Source: a virus. Taken from it: a stretch of 64,000 bases of DNA. The position numbers and the translations under genes are program-made. Shown in pieces: positions 24,670 through 32,140 of the stretch. Below the pieces are notes generated by a model, which saw only the letters and a program-made list of their open reading frames with translations, made no database searches and had not been told where the DNA came from. Every line of letters begins with the position of its first letter. Positions within the stretch are counted from its first letter, which is position 1. Location of the stretch: the IMG/VR virus record IMGVR_UViG_3300022903_000002, positions 1-64,000 of that record. One strand, given 5' to 3'.

Positions 24670-24948
24670 GTGTCACCCGAAGACCCTCCAGTCGAGCCCG
24701 TCACCGTCTACGCGGCAGCCGAACGGCTCGGCAAGGCACCCTCCACGATTCACTGGTGGGCTATCCACTACGGCGCCCGGAAGCTCGGCAAGGTCGACCG
24801 GAAGACGTACTTCGACTACCTCGACCTCATGGTGATCGAGCGGGAGCTGTTCCATGAGCACCCGATCCCGGCGACGTGGCAGGAGCGTGCGGAGATCCGC
24901 GAACGCTGCCCCCTGAAGACCACCCAGCCTTTTCCCGCCGCTGCCTGA
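24670..24948 (+). CDS. MerR-type HTH protein, 92 aa
   Basis: A GTG start follows the terminator by 22 bases. The N-terminal half, VTVYAAAERLGKAPSTIHWW followed by AIHYGARKLGKV, reads as a helix-turn-helix of the MerR/excisionase kind, related in style to the HTH at the end of the GIY-YIG protein. Its job is unknown; it could regulate or act in packaging or excision. Confidence 0.6.
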   Translation: MSPEDPPVEPVTVYAAAERLGKAPSTIHWWAIHYGARKLGKVDRKTYFDYLDLMVIERELFHEHPIPATWQERAEIRERCPLKTTQPFPAAA

Positions 24949-25045
24949 CCCCTGATCGCGCGCCCGTCCCACCTCGCGGAGGACGTGAGGCGCGCCCGCC
25001 GGCGACGTGCCCCCCAGAGTCCCGTCGCCTGGCGCCCCCTGTGGT

Positions 25046-25097
25046 TGACGGCCCGAGCCCACGTGAAGGGGAAGTCACGTCGTCGCTCGGGCCGTCA
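25046..25097. terminator. long two-part hairpin between convergent genes
   Basis: TGACGGCCCGAG (25046-25057) pairs perfectly with CTCGGGCCGTCA (25086-25097), and inside it ACGTGA (25061) pairs with TCACGT (25075). It overlaps the stop of the minus-strand gene and lies 98 bases after the plus-strand HTH gene. It is likely a bidirectional terminator, although no U-run follows. A GGCGACG/CGTCGCC repeat lies just upstream at about 25001. Confidence 0.55.
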
Positions 25098-25490
25098 GCC
25101 CAGCAGGAGAACATCCGTCTTCCCGCCGCTCTTCTGTAGGGCGGCTGCGTAGCCGAGGTCCCGTAGCCGGGTTTGGATGACCCGCTCCGGCCCCCACCGT
25201 GCAGGCACCTCGACAGCCGCGGACGCCGCAGGATGGTGGCGTCTCCGGATACTCACCCCGTCGTAGACGTACAGCCCCCAGAGGGCTTGTGACGCGTCGG
25301 GGTCACGCGGCTGGTGCTGCATCCACGCCATCCAGACCTCGCCGTGGACGAACCAGCAGTGGATCGACCCAGTCCGCCACGCACCCTCATACCGGATCCA
25401 GACGAGTACGTGGCGTGCTTCGACGCGCCGCATCCCTGGTGGGCGCGGGTCCACGAGCCGGGCATCATCCACCGGCCCATCATCGAACAT
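25095..25490 (-). CDS. hypothetical protein, 131 aa, minus strand
   Basis: The best start is ATG 25490. The product has a Trp-rich core (VLVWIRYEGAWRTGSIHCWF; VWMAWMQHQPRDP) and a VPARWGPERVIQTRLRDLGY end. It diverges from the gene at 25523 with only 32 bases between starts and converges on the HTH gene. No family is recognised; the coding bias supports it. Confidence 0.55.
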   Translation of the reverse strand: MFDDGPVDDARLVDPRPPGMRRVEARHVLVWIRYEGAWRTGSIHCWFVHGEVWMAWMQHQPRDPDASQALWGLYVYDGVSIRRRHHPAASAAVEVPARWGPERVIQTRLRDLGYAAALQKSGGKTDVLLLG

Positions 25491-25522
25491 GCTTTCGACT
25501 GATGGTAGGGCGGGGGTGTCGG

Positions 25523-25732
25523 ATGGCACGTGAGACCACGTACTACTGCGAAGCCCCGGACTGCAGCATCCACGTCCGCTCCACCGCACCTGCACCCGTC
25601 TGCGGCTGGCTCCTCGTCCAGGAACCCCAGGACGACGGCACGGTCCGCGACATCGACGTTTGCGGTTGGACCTGCCTCCTGCGTCTCGCGGCCGGCATCG
25701 ACCCGGAAGAGGTCATCGAAGCCGCCCTCTGA
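25523..25732 (+). CDS. Cys-rich small protein, 69 aa
   Basis: ATG 25523 follows GGGCGGGGGTG. The product has YYCEAPDCSIHV, PVCGWLLVQ and VCGWTCLLRLAAG, giving a likely zinc site. It directly precedes an interleaved inverted repeat. Confidence 0.6.
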   Translation: MARETTYYCEAPDCSIHVRSTAPAPVCGWLLVQEPQDDGTVRDIDVCGWTCLLRLAAGIDPEEVIEAAL

Positions 25733-25735
25733 TCG

Positions 25736-25784
25736 CCCGGCCTGTCCCCTGAGAGTGGGCGGCAGGCCGGGTCAGCCCACTCTC
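25736..25784 (+). promoter_or_regulatory. interleaved double inverted repeat, site A
   Basis: Helix 1: CCCGGCCTG (25736-25744) pairs with CAGGCCGGG (25763-25771). Helix 2: GAGAGTGGGC (25751-25760) pairs with GCCCACTCTC (25775-25784). Both are perfect and their order is 1-2-1'-2'. The connecting loops are short (6, 2 and 3 bases), so the two helices probably compete instead of forming a full pseudoknot. The site starts four bases after a stop codon and ends 18 bases before the next ATG. Confidence 0.65.
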
Positions 25785-25802
25785 AACCCGAAAGGCTCAG
25801 CG

Positions 25803-26150
25803 ATGAGCGAGTCACACGACGGCGCGGCGTTCACTCCTACCGATGCACTCGAGAAGCTTCACTACGTTGACGATGTCCGCACCACAGCGAAGCGCCTTGC
25901 CGCCTACCGGGACGAGTTGGTCGCTGCTGGATTCACCTCTGATCAGGCCAACGAGTTCGTCGCCACTGCCGCACCGGGGCTGATCGAGGATCTCGTTGTC
26001 GCTGCCGATGTAGAGGACGAGAACCCGCCGATCGGTGAGGTTCGCATCCACCTGCGACCCCAGATCAATGACGAGGACATCGCTCGCGTAGCGCAGGAGA
26101 TCCAGCGGCGCGCGGAGATCGGCCAGCGATTTCTCGGACGGTCACTCTGA
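25803..26150 (+). CDS. hypothetical protein, 115 aa
   Basis: ATG 25803 follows AAAGG by 8 bases. The product is helical and acidic, with a C-terminal segment INDEDIARVAQEIQRRAEIG. It is the first gene downstream of site A and so the candidate target of that structure. Function unknown. Confidence 0.65.
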   Translation: MSESHDGAAFTPTDALEKLHYVDDVRTTAKRLAAYRDELVAAGFTSDQANEFVATAAPGLIEDLVVAADVEDENPPIGEVRIHLRPQINDEDIARVAQEIQRRAEIGQRFLGRSL

Positions 26151-26518
26151 TGGCGCCCGCAGGCAACGCCGAGGTCGACTTCAAGATTGTCGTCGGCGGC
26201 GTGGACTTCGCAGGCGGACTAATCGACCTGCCGGTCACGGTCACCCAGCAGGAGAACACCGATGACGGCATGCGCCTGTCGGTTATCCCGGACTGGACAG
26301 CGTTCCGGGCGAATCTGGGTAACCAGCTTCGCCGTATTGCGTCGGAGTTGCCGTACTTCCCGGACCCGGAAGCGAAGTGTTCTGCGCACGGTGACCGGAT
26401 GTGCGGGCAGTGCGCCCAGAACCCATCAACCTGCGGAGAGCCCTACGGCCAGTGCGGGACGTGGATGTCGATCGGGATGCACTGGGACACCTGCCCGAAC
26501 CGCGTGAGGGGCTTCTGA
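26150..26518 (+). CDS. Cys-rich protein, 122 aa
   Basis: The ATG shares a base with the preceding stop (TGATG). The N-terminal half is beta-rich (FKIVVGGVDFAGG). The C-terminal half has eight Cys (KCSAHGDRMCGQCAQNP, TCGEPYGQCGTW, DTCPNR) suited to two zinc sites. It is coupled to the next gene by TGATG as well. Confidence 0.6.
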   Translation: MAPAGNAEVDFKIVVGGVDFAGGLIDLPVTVTQQENTDDGMRLSVIPDWTAFRANLGNQLRRIASELPYFPDPEAKCSAHGDRMCGQCAQNPSTCGEPYGQCGTWMSIGMHWDTCPNRVRGF

Positions 26519-26754
26519 TGGCTGACGGCACCCCCATTGATCTGGACAAGCTCCGCAGCATTGGCGTGATCTCCCGCCGCACCCGTAACCAGGTTCGTGA
26601 AGGCCGCGACGCCAGCTCAGGCGAGCGTTTCAAGGCGGTCACGGACGAGCTCGGGAACACCGTCACCCAGCGCGGCAACGACCGGCAGGACGTCACGATC
26701 CGCGCCCCACGCGTAGCACTGAAGACAACGTCCGCTGAGGAGCCACACCAATGA
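26518..26754 (+). CDS. hypothetical basic protein, 78 aa
   Basis: The ATG shares a base with the upstream stop. The product is charged and probably partly disordered (RRTRNQVREGRDASSGERFK). It sits just before a run of structural-looking genes. Confidence 0.55.
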   Translation: MADGTPIDLDKLRSIGVISRRTRNQVREGRDASSGERFKAVTDELGNTVTQRGNDRQDVTIRAPRVALKTTSAEEPHQ

Positions 26755-26972
26755 ACGCTGCCGAACAGGCCGCGAACCTCCGCGCCCAGGCGGACAGTCT
26801 CGAAGCTCTCGCTGATCTCGAGCAGAAGGCCGACGCTGCGACGAAGGCCTATCGCAAGACCCGGTCGGAGAAAAACAAGGTCGCGTACCGCTCGGCGGCA
26901 GAAGCGCTGCGTGCTGCCCGTGCTGATGCTCGGCCCGCCGAGACGACTGTTACGACCGGCGAGGGGGCGTAA
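26751..26972 (+). CDS. helical protein, 73 aa
   Basis: The ATG overlaps the previous stop. The sequence is an Ala/Glu/Lys-rich amphipathic helix (AANLRAQADSLEALADLEQK), like short coiled-coil proteins encoded near phage structural genes. Function unknown. Confidence 0.6.
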   Translation: MNAAEQAANLRAQADSLEALADLEQKADAATKAYRKTRSEKNKVAYRSAAEALRAARADARPAETTVTTGEGA

Positions 26973-26974
26973 CC

Positions 26975-27421
26975 GTGGCCGTATCTGCGAGCGGCATGTT
27001 CGTCGCCAACCTAGTCGACATCCTCGACGCCACCCAGCTGGCCGTCGACCTGTCGCTGACTACCAACAAAGTCGCCCTGTTCACGAACTCGATTACGCCC
27101 AACTTCGACAGCGACGTGGGCTACGGCGCCGCGCCTTACAACGCCAACGAAGTGAGCGGAACCGGGTACACGGCCGGTGGTGTAGCGGTCGCTTCGCCGA
27201 CCGTCACAGGTGCGAGCGGGAACGTCACCTACGACATTGCCGACACCTCATGGTCGAGCTCCACCATCACGAACGCCCGTGCTGCGCTGATCTACGCGAA
27301 CGCGCTGACGAACAAGAACGGCATCGTGCTCGTGAACCTAGGAGCCGACTACTCAACTGTGAACGGGACGTTCAGCATCGTCTGGTCGGCGAGTGGGGTC
27401 CTGGTCCTCGACGTCGCATAA
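26975..27421 (+). CDS. beta-rich structural-type protein, 148 aa
   Basis: A GTG start follows GAGGGGG. The product is Ser/Thr/Asn/Ala-rich and beta-stranded (NKVALFTNSITPNFDSDVGY; SGNVTYDIADTSWSSSTI), as in capsid decoration or minor tail proteins. It is followed by the large repeat protein, and the two probably belong to the virion. This is inference from composition and context. Confidence 0.6.
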   Translation: MAVSASGMFVANLVDILDATQLAVDLSLTTNKVALFTNSITPNFDSDVGYGAAPYNANEVSGTGYTAGGVAVASPTVTGASGNVTYDIADTSWSSSTITNARAALIYANALTNKNGIVLVNLGADYSTVNGTFSIVWSASGVLVLDVA

Positions 27422-27430
27422 GGGGTCGTC

Positions 27431-29611
27431 GTGGTCACTCTTGTCGGTGCTGATGCCGGCGGCGGCAACGTCGCCACCATCACCGACCTGACCTGGCCCG
27501 CCGTCCAAGCGAACGACGTCGCTGTCGTCGTCTGGGTCATGCAGAACACCCTCACCCCGACTATCCCGTCCGGATGGACCGTCCCCAGCGGCGGCGCCGT
27601 AGACGCGACGAACGGGGCGAGCCGCACCCGCGTCATGTGGAAGGCCTGCACCGGCTCCGAAACCGGCGCGCTTTCCCTGACGAACTCCACCAGTGCGATC
27701 AACCACCAGTCCGCGATCCTGCTCGTCTACCGCGGCGTCGACACGACAGCACCGATCGACGCACTGAACTCCCGGTCCGAGACGACCGCGGGTACGACGC
27801 ACGCGTCGCCGAGCATCACGACGGTCGCGGCGAACGCCCCGGTTCTGGCTGCGGTGATCGAACGGTCCACGTCCGGCACAAACAACTGGACTGCGCCCAG
27901 CGGCTACACCGAACGCGCTGACTCCACGACACTCGCGACTGGGTCGGGCGGCACGATCGTCGCTGGCGCTGATGACGGCCTCGCGGTTACACGTTCGGGC
28001 GGGACGACAGTCACGCCAAGCGTGTGGACGTCAGCGAACTCGTTCAGTACCGCGAACGTGGTGACGTGGACGCTGAGCTTGAAGCCGGGCGCGACGAACG
28101 CGGCCCCGACCCCGTCCGCGGTCTCAGCGGTCGCTGCGGTTCCGGCGCCGGGACCGGCCACGGGAGAGACAACCTCTCCTGCCGCTGCGGTGGCGGTTGC
28201 CGGGGTTCCGGCGCCTTCGGCGTCGACGGGTTCAGCAGCCTCGCCTTCCGCCGCCGCGGCGACAGCGGCTGTTCCCGCGCCATCTGTGCAGGCGGGCGAG
28301 ACGGCCTCCCCGCCTGTTGTGGTTACCGCCGCGGCGGTACCGGCACCATCGGCTCAGACCGGATCCGTTGCGGCACCCTCCGCTGCTACCGCTGCCACGT
28401 CGGTGCCCGCCCCGGCCTCCTCGGCAAGCGCTACCGCCGTAGCCGCTGCCGTCACAGCCGTGGCCGCTGTACCGGCCCCGGTCTCATCGGCCGGTGCCGC
28501 TGCGACTCCCGCGACGGTCTCTACGGTGGCGTCCGTCCCCGCGGCTGCCGAGGCGACGGGCAGCACCCTCACACCGACCACGGTCACCGCATCCGCAGCC
28601 GTACCATCTGCGGCATCCTCGGCGAGTTCTTCCGCGGCCCCGGCGGCAGTCTCAACAGCGGCAACGATTCCTACGGTCAGCGCGGCCACGGACGCGACAT
28701 CCGCAGCCGCCACGGTTACAGCATCGGCTACGGTTCCGCCTGTTGCGGTCGCCGCAGGAGAATCCGCGCAGCCCTCAACGGCGTCGGCTACGGCATCCGT
28801 CCCGGCGCCTGCCGCCACGACAGGGGCGACTGCAGCGGCAACCCCCGTTGTCGTCTCAACGACCATCTCCGCCCCGGCCATCTCAGCGGGGGCGACAGCC
28901 AACCCCGCACAGGTCGATGCGTCCACGACGGTTCCAGCACCGACCGTGGACACGAGCGGCAACACGACGGTCGCCCCGTCCACGGTTCGCGCCGCTATTG
29001 ATGTGCTTGTTCCGGCGACCTCGGCGAGCTCGTCTGCGACGCCGGCCACGGCCGCGGGTAGCGCCTCGACCGGTATGCCGACCGTCGCCGCGAGGACCGA
29101 AGCGGACCCGCCACCGGTCGTAACATCCACCGCTGTTCCAGGACCTTTGGCCAGCAGCGGCTCCGCGGCGCAACCGTCGGCTGTAGCCGCCACTGCCGCG
29201 ATCCCCGCGGTCGTGAGCAGCGTGGCCACTGTTGTAGCCGCAACGACAGCGACGGCAGGCTCGACGGTACCGGCGCCTACGACGCTCATCAGTGTCCGCA
29301 CCGATGCTGGTGTGGTCGCTGCACTCGCGACGGTCCCGACCGCGGCTACCTCCACGGACCACGGCACCGAGGCGACGCCGAGTGTCGTCCACGGACACGC
29401 GACCATCCCGCACCCGACAGTCAACGTCCCGGACATCCAGCCAGTCCCAGATCACCTCACCGGTACGGCTATCGTCACCGGTTACGCCGGGACCGTCCAC
29501 CTACGCCAGCTCAGCGGTTCGGCCTCCCGCCGGCCCCGCTCTGGAGCGGCTACGCCCTACGCCTACAGCGGCACGGCGACACCGGAGCTACTTGTTGGGA
29601 CAGCGAGGTGA
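27431..29611 (+). CDS. 726-aa surface protein with 22-residue Ala/Pro/Thr/Ser repeats
   Basis: Residues 1-220 form a beta-rich domain (PSGWTVPSGG; RTRVMWKACTGSETGALSLT; VYRGVDTTAPIDAL) that resembles the N-terminal domain of the tail-region protein at 58773. Residues 237 to about 650 are 17-18 tandem copies of a 22-residue unit with consensus VPAPxxxTGxxAxPxxVxxxA. Charged residues are very few. The C-terminus is different (GYAGTVHLRQLSGSASRRPR). A fibre stalk or mucin-like glycosylated region is likely, and glycosyltransferase genes follow within 1 kb. It starts at a GTG with no strong ribosome site. Confidence 0.7.
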   Translation: MVTLVGADAGGGNVATITDLTWPAVQANDVAVVVWVMQNTLTPTIPSGWTVPSGGAVDATNGASRTRVMWKACTGSETGALSLTNSTSAINHQSAILLVYRGVDTTAPIDALNSRSETTAGTTHASPSITTVAANAPVLAAVIERSTSGTNNWTAPSGYTERADSTTLATGSGGTIVAGADDGLAVTRSGGTTVTPSVWTSANSFSTANVVTWTLSLKPGATNAAPTPSAVSAVAAVPAPGPATGETTSPAAAVAVAGVPAPSASTGSAASPSAAAATAAVPAPSVQAGETASPPVVVTAAAVPAPSAQTGSVAAPSAATAATSVPAPASSASATAVAAAVTAVAAVPAPVSSAGAAATPATVSTVASVPAAAEATGSTLTPTTVTASAAVPSAASSASSSAAPAAVSTAATIPTVSAATDATSAAATVTASATVPPVAVAAGESAQPSTASATASVPAPAATTGATAAATPVVVSTTISAPAISAGATANPAQVDASTTVPAPTVDTSGNTTVAPSTVRAAIDVLVPATSASSSATPATAAGSASTGMPTVAARTEADPPPVVTSTAVPGPLASSGSAAQPSAVAATAAIPAVVSSVATVVAATTATAGSTVPAPTTLISVRTDAGVVAALATVPTAATSTDHGTEATPSVVHGHATIPHPTVNVPDIQPVPDHLTGTAIVTGYAGTVHLRQLSGSASRRPRSGAATPYAYSGTATPELLVGTAR
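28139..29300 (+). repeat. 66-bp coding repeat array (22-aa units)
   Basis: The DNA encodes about 17-18 tandem 22-codon units, most opening with codons for V-P-A-P. The period is exact for at least the first ten units. The DNA copies differ at many positions, so this is an old, diverged array kept in register at protein level. The right edge is approximate. Confidence 0.7.
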
Positions 29612-29614
29612 ACC

Positions 29615-29950
29615 GTGGCCCGCGTCACGCCCCTCACTCTCGATGAGAACAACGACGAAACCCTCGACCTGACCGTCACCGCAGACACGCTGATCGATCC
29701 GGATCAGGCCAGTTTCGAGTTGGTGATCAAGGCGTCCGCATCTGCGGATGATGCTGACGGTACGACGCTCACTGACGCGGACGGCATCACGGTCACCTCA
29801 ACGGAGCCGGCCAAGACCATCGCCCTAACCGCGGACATACCGGCGAGCGTGCTCGAGACTCCAGGCACCCGGTTCTGGCGCCTGGACGTGATTGTTTCCG
29901 GGAAGCGCGGCACCGCGATGTACGGGCCTCTCCGGATCCGGGACCTGTGA
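29615..29950 (+). CDS. beta-sandwich structural-type protein, 111 aa
   Basis: The GTG start lies four bases after the repeat protein. The product is beta-rich (LTLDENNDETLDLTVTADTL; RFWRLDVIVSGKRGTAMYGP), like baseplate or fibre-associated beta domains. The order suggests it acts with the repeat protein. No family is certain. Confidence 0.6.
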   Translation: MARVTPLTLDENNDETLDLTVTADTLIDPDQASFELVIKASASADDADGTTLTDADGITVTSTEPAKTIALTADIPASVLETPGTRFWRLDVIVSGKRGTAMYGPLRIRDL

Positions 29951-29959
29951 GGGGACTCG

Positions 29960-30643
29960 GTGACCGCTGACCTCCTGATGATCGTCCCGTCCCGTGGACG
30001 CCCACAGAACATCGCCGCCCTGTGGGAAGCGTGGGAGGCCACATCTGGTGGCGTCGCGGAACTCCTCGTCGCCGTCGATGACGACGACCCGGCCCTGACC
30101 GAGTATGAGCAGGTCTGCCGGGAGCGGCACATCGACCTCACTGTCGGCCCTCGCTTGCGGATGGTGCCGACCCTTAACCAGGTCGCGGCCCGGTGGGCGC
30201 CGCATTTCTTCGCGCTCGGATTCCTCGGGGATGATCATCGACCCCGGTCTACCGGGTTCGATCAGCGGTATCTCGAGACCCTCATCGAGCTCCGCACGGG
30301 CTTCGTCTACGGCAACGACCTGCTCGCCGGCGAACGCCTCCCAACTCAATTCGCACTTACTTCGGACATCGTCCAGGCCCTCGGCGCAATGATCGCCGCG
30401 CCGGTCCGGCATATGTTCGCCGACAATACGATCTGGGACCTCGGACACGCGATCGACCGAATCCGTTACCTGCCCGACGTGATTGTGGAGCACCTGCATC
30501 CGATCGCGCAGAAGGCGGACATGGATGCGGGCTACGAAGAGGTGAACGACCCGGACGCGTTCGAAGCCGACCGCCTCATCTACGCGGACTGGTACGCGAA
30601 CCAGATGCCCGCGGACGTCGCCAAGCTGAAGACGCTCCTGTGA
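29960..30643 (+). CDS. glycosyltransferase-like protein (GT-A fold)
   Basis: This 227-residue protein opens with a nucleotide-sugar-binding GT-A pattern: LLMIVPSRGRPQNIAALWEA, then ELLVAVDDDDPAL and the acidic FLGDDHRPRS, which could be the metal-binding DxD-like motif. The C-terminal part holds HMFADNTIWDLGHA. It overlaps the epimerase gene by 4 bases, so the two form a sugar-modification unit. The acceptor is unknown; the upstream repeat protein is a candidate. Confidence 0.7.
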   Translation: MTADLLMIVPSRGRPQNIAALWEAWEATSGGVAELLVAVDDDDPALTEYEQVCRERHIDLTVGPRLRMVPTLNQVAARWAPHFFALGFLGDDHRPRSTGFDQRYLETLIELRTGFVYGNDLLAGERLPTQFALTSDIVQALGAMIAAPVRHMFADNTIWDLGHAIDRIRYLPDVIVEHLHPIAQKADMDAGYEEVNDPDAFEADRLIYADWYANQMPADVAKLKTLL

Positions 30644-31542
30644 GCCGCGCACTCGTATCCGGCGGCGCGGGATTCATCGGCCGACACCTCGTCCGCGCGC
30701 TCACCGACGCAGGCTGGGACGTCACAGCGTTCGACATCTACCCGCGCAAGATCCCGAAGGTTCGTTTCAGGGACGCACGGGCGTTCTTCTCCTCGGACGC
30801 CACGACCTACGATCTCGTGGTGCATGCTGCGGCGGTGGAGCCTCACCGGTCCGCGATCGACAATTCGCCGCTGACGGTCGGTGCCGGGAACCTCGAACTC
30901 GACGCTGGCCTGTTCCAGTGGGCGGCCCGAACCAAGCCCGGCCGCGTGGTGTACCTGTCGAGCTCCGCCGCATATCCGATCTGGCTGCAGGATGGCATCC
31001 ATCCCTACCGGCTTGTCGAGAAAGACGCGAGGAAAGCGCATCAGCCGGACGCGATGTATGGCGAACTCAAGGCGATGGGGGAGCGGCTCGCATCCGCGTA
31101 CCGGCAGCAGGGCGGCATGGTGACGGTCGTAAGGCCGTTCTCTGGCTACGGCGAGGACCAGTCTGAGGACTTCCCGTTCGGCGCGTTCACCGCCCGCGCT
31201 CGCCGCCGTGACGACCCGTTCGAGGTATGGGGCGACGGAACACAGGTCCGCGACTGGATCCACGTCTCGGATGTGGTGGGTGCGATCCTCGCGGCCTACG
31301 AGCACGGCGTTGACGGCCCCGTGAACTTGGCGACCGGACGGCCCACGTCCTTCAACGAGTTGGCTCTCATGTTCGCCGCGGAGGCGGGCTACGCGCCGCA
31401 GATCAAGCACGTCCTGGACGCTCCGCGCGGTGTCGCGTACAGGGTCGGAGACCCGACACTCCTGCGGACGTTCTACGAGTGCAAGGTGACGATTGAAGAG
31501 GGCATCAGGCGGGCGCTGCCTAGCGGCGCTTGTTGTTCCTGA
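30640..31542 (+). CDS. NAD(P)-dependent nucleotide-sugar epimerase/dehydratase
   Basis: This 300-residue extended SDR enzyme has the cofactor motif SGGAGFIGRHLVRAL at residues 6-20. It also has the catalytic YGELK (Y-x3-K), a Ser-rich YLSSSAAYP just before it, and VRDWIHVSDVVGAILAAYEH, a family hallmark. It should convert an NDP-sugar for the adjacent glycosyltransferases. It is translationally coupled to the upstream transferase (ATGA-type overlap). Confidence 0.88.
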   Translation: MSRALVSGGAGFIGRHLVRALTDAGWDVTAFDIYPRKIPKVRFRDARAFFSSDATTYDLVVHAAAVEPHRSAIDNSPLTVGAGNLELDAGLFQWAARTKPGRVVYLSSSAAYPIWLQDGIHPYRLVEKDARKAHQPDAMYGELKAMGERLASAYRQQGGMVTVVRPFSGYGEDQSEDFPFGAFTARARRRDDPFEVWGDGTQVRDWIHVSDVVGAILAAYEHGVDGPVNLATGRPTSFNELALMFAAEAGYAPQIKHVLDAPRGVAYRVGDPTLLRTFYECKVTIEEGIRRALPSGACCS

Positions 31543-31627
31543 TCACCACGAACAAACTCCCCGCAGTGCTGCCGATAGTCGCAAGGATGAGCAACTCGGC
31601 TAGGTAGAGGAGCAGGTGTACGTTCAC
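31520..31627 (-). CDS. 35-residue membrane peptide, leaderless, minus strand
   Basis: Read from GTG 31627, the frame gives NVHLLLYLAELLILATIGST followed by AGSLFVVIRNNKRR: one membrane segment with a positive tail. TGGGACGAT (an extended -10) lies exactly six bases before the GTG, matching the plus-strand gene at 31685. It overlaps the end of the epimerase gene by 23 bases. It is short, so it remains a candidate. Confidence 0.45.
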   Translation of the reverse strand: MNVHLLLYLAELLILATIGSTAGSLFVVIRNNKRR

Positions 31628-31633
31628 CTGGCC

Positions 31634-31678
31634 ATCGTCCCACGGAGCAGGGCATTCGCCGGTCGCTCATGGGACAAT
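31634..31678. promoter_or_regulatory. divergent pair of extended -10 promoters for leaderless genes
   Basis: Plus strand: TGGGACAAT (31670-31678), six bases, GTG 31685. Minus strand: TGGGACGAT (31642 down to 31634), six bases, GTG 31627. Identical motif, spacing and start codon on both strands, only 27 bases apart, argue for a shared control region. No -35 is visible, as expected for extended -10 promoters. Confidence 0.6.
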
Positions 31679-31684
31679 AGAAAC

Positions 31685-31882
31685 GTGACCAGAGAGCCGA
31701 ATATGGATTGGGCCGCCCGAGTAGACGGTGAGATCATCCTCCAGATCACAGGGCCCGACGCCGAGGCAATGGTCCGCGCGGTCGCCGCCGAGCGCGGCGG
31801 TGTTGTGGCCTATCGGATAGACGAGCCGCCGAACGAGGACATCCCGTACACCCACTTTGGCCCCTGGATAGACGTCGAATGA
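31685..31882 (+). CDS. leaderless small protein, 65 aa
   Basis: GTG 31685 sits six bases after the extended -10, so the transcript should start at the codon itself. The product is acidic and compact (DWAARVDGEIILQITGPDAE; AERGGVVAYRIDEPP) and ends HFGPWIDVE. The upstream in-frame start at 31616 would precede the promoter. The function is unknown. Confidence 0.65.
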   Translation: MTREPNMDWAARVDGEIILQITGPDAEAMVRAVAAERGGVVAYRIDEPPNEDIPYTHFGPWIDVE

Positions 31883-31903
31883 CCTGACGGATCGGAGCGT
31901 GTC

Positions 31904-32140
31904 GTGTCCGCACCGAACGAACAGCCCATCTACCGGCGCCTCCGACCCCCGTCCGGAACGGCAGTGTGCGTGTCCACCCGAGACGACCGCATCACCATCG
32001 CCGTCGGCGCACGACAACGCGTCAACTGCGACCGCGAAGACGCATACGCCGTGTGGCGGGCACTGACGACGACCCTGTTCGCTGACGGCGGCACGGCCCC
32101 GAAGTGGGCGATGCGTCTACCAGAAGCCAGCAGCCGGTGA
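31904..32140 (+). CDS. hypothetical protein, 78 aa
   Basis: The GTG start follows GGAG by 7 bases. The product is beta-rich then helical (VCVSTRDDRITIAVGARQRV; AVWRALTTTLFADGG). It overlaps the glycosyltransferase start by 4 bases. Confidence 0.6.
   Translation: MSAPNEQPIYRRLRPPSGTAVCVSTRDDRITIAVGARQRVNCDREDAYAVWRALTTTLFADGGTAPKWAMRLPEASSR

Noticed and set aside
24540-24857. Open frame across the terminator after the GIY-YIG gene
   Set aside because: It runs through a clear terminator and has no coding bias or ribosome site.
28139-29300. Possible CRISPR-like array with 66-base period
   Set aside because: The period is 22 codons, the units are diverged and in frame with a protein repeat; there are no constant repeats with unique spacers.
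28354-29436. Minus-strand open frame opposite the 22-residue repeat
   Set aside because: It mirrors the low-complexity Ala/Thr codons of the plus-strand gene and has no start signal.
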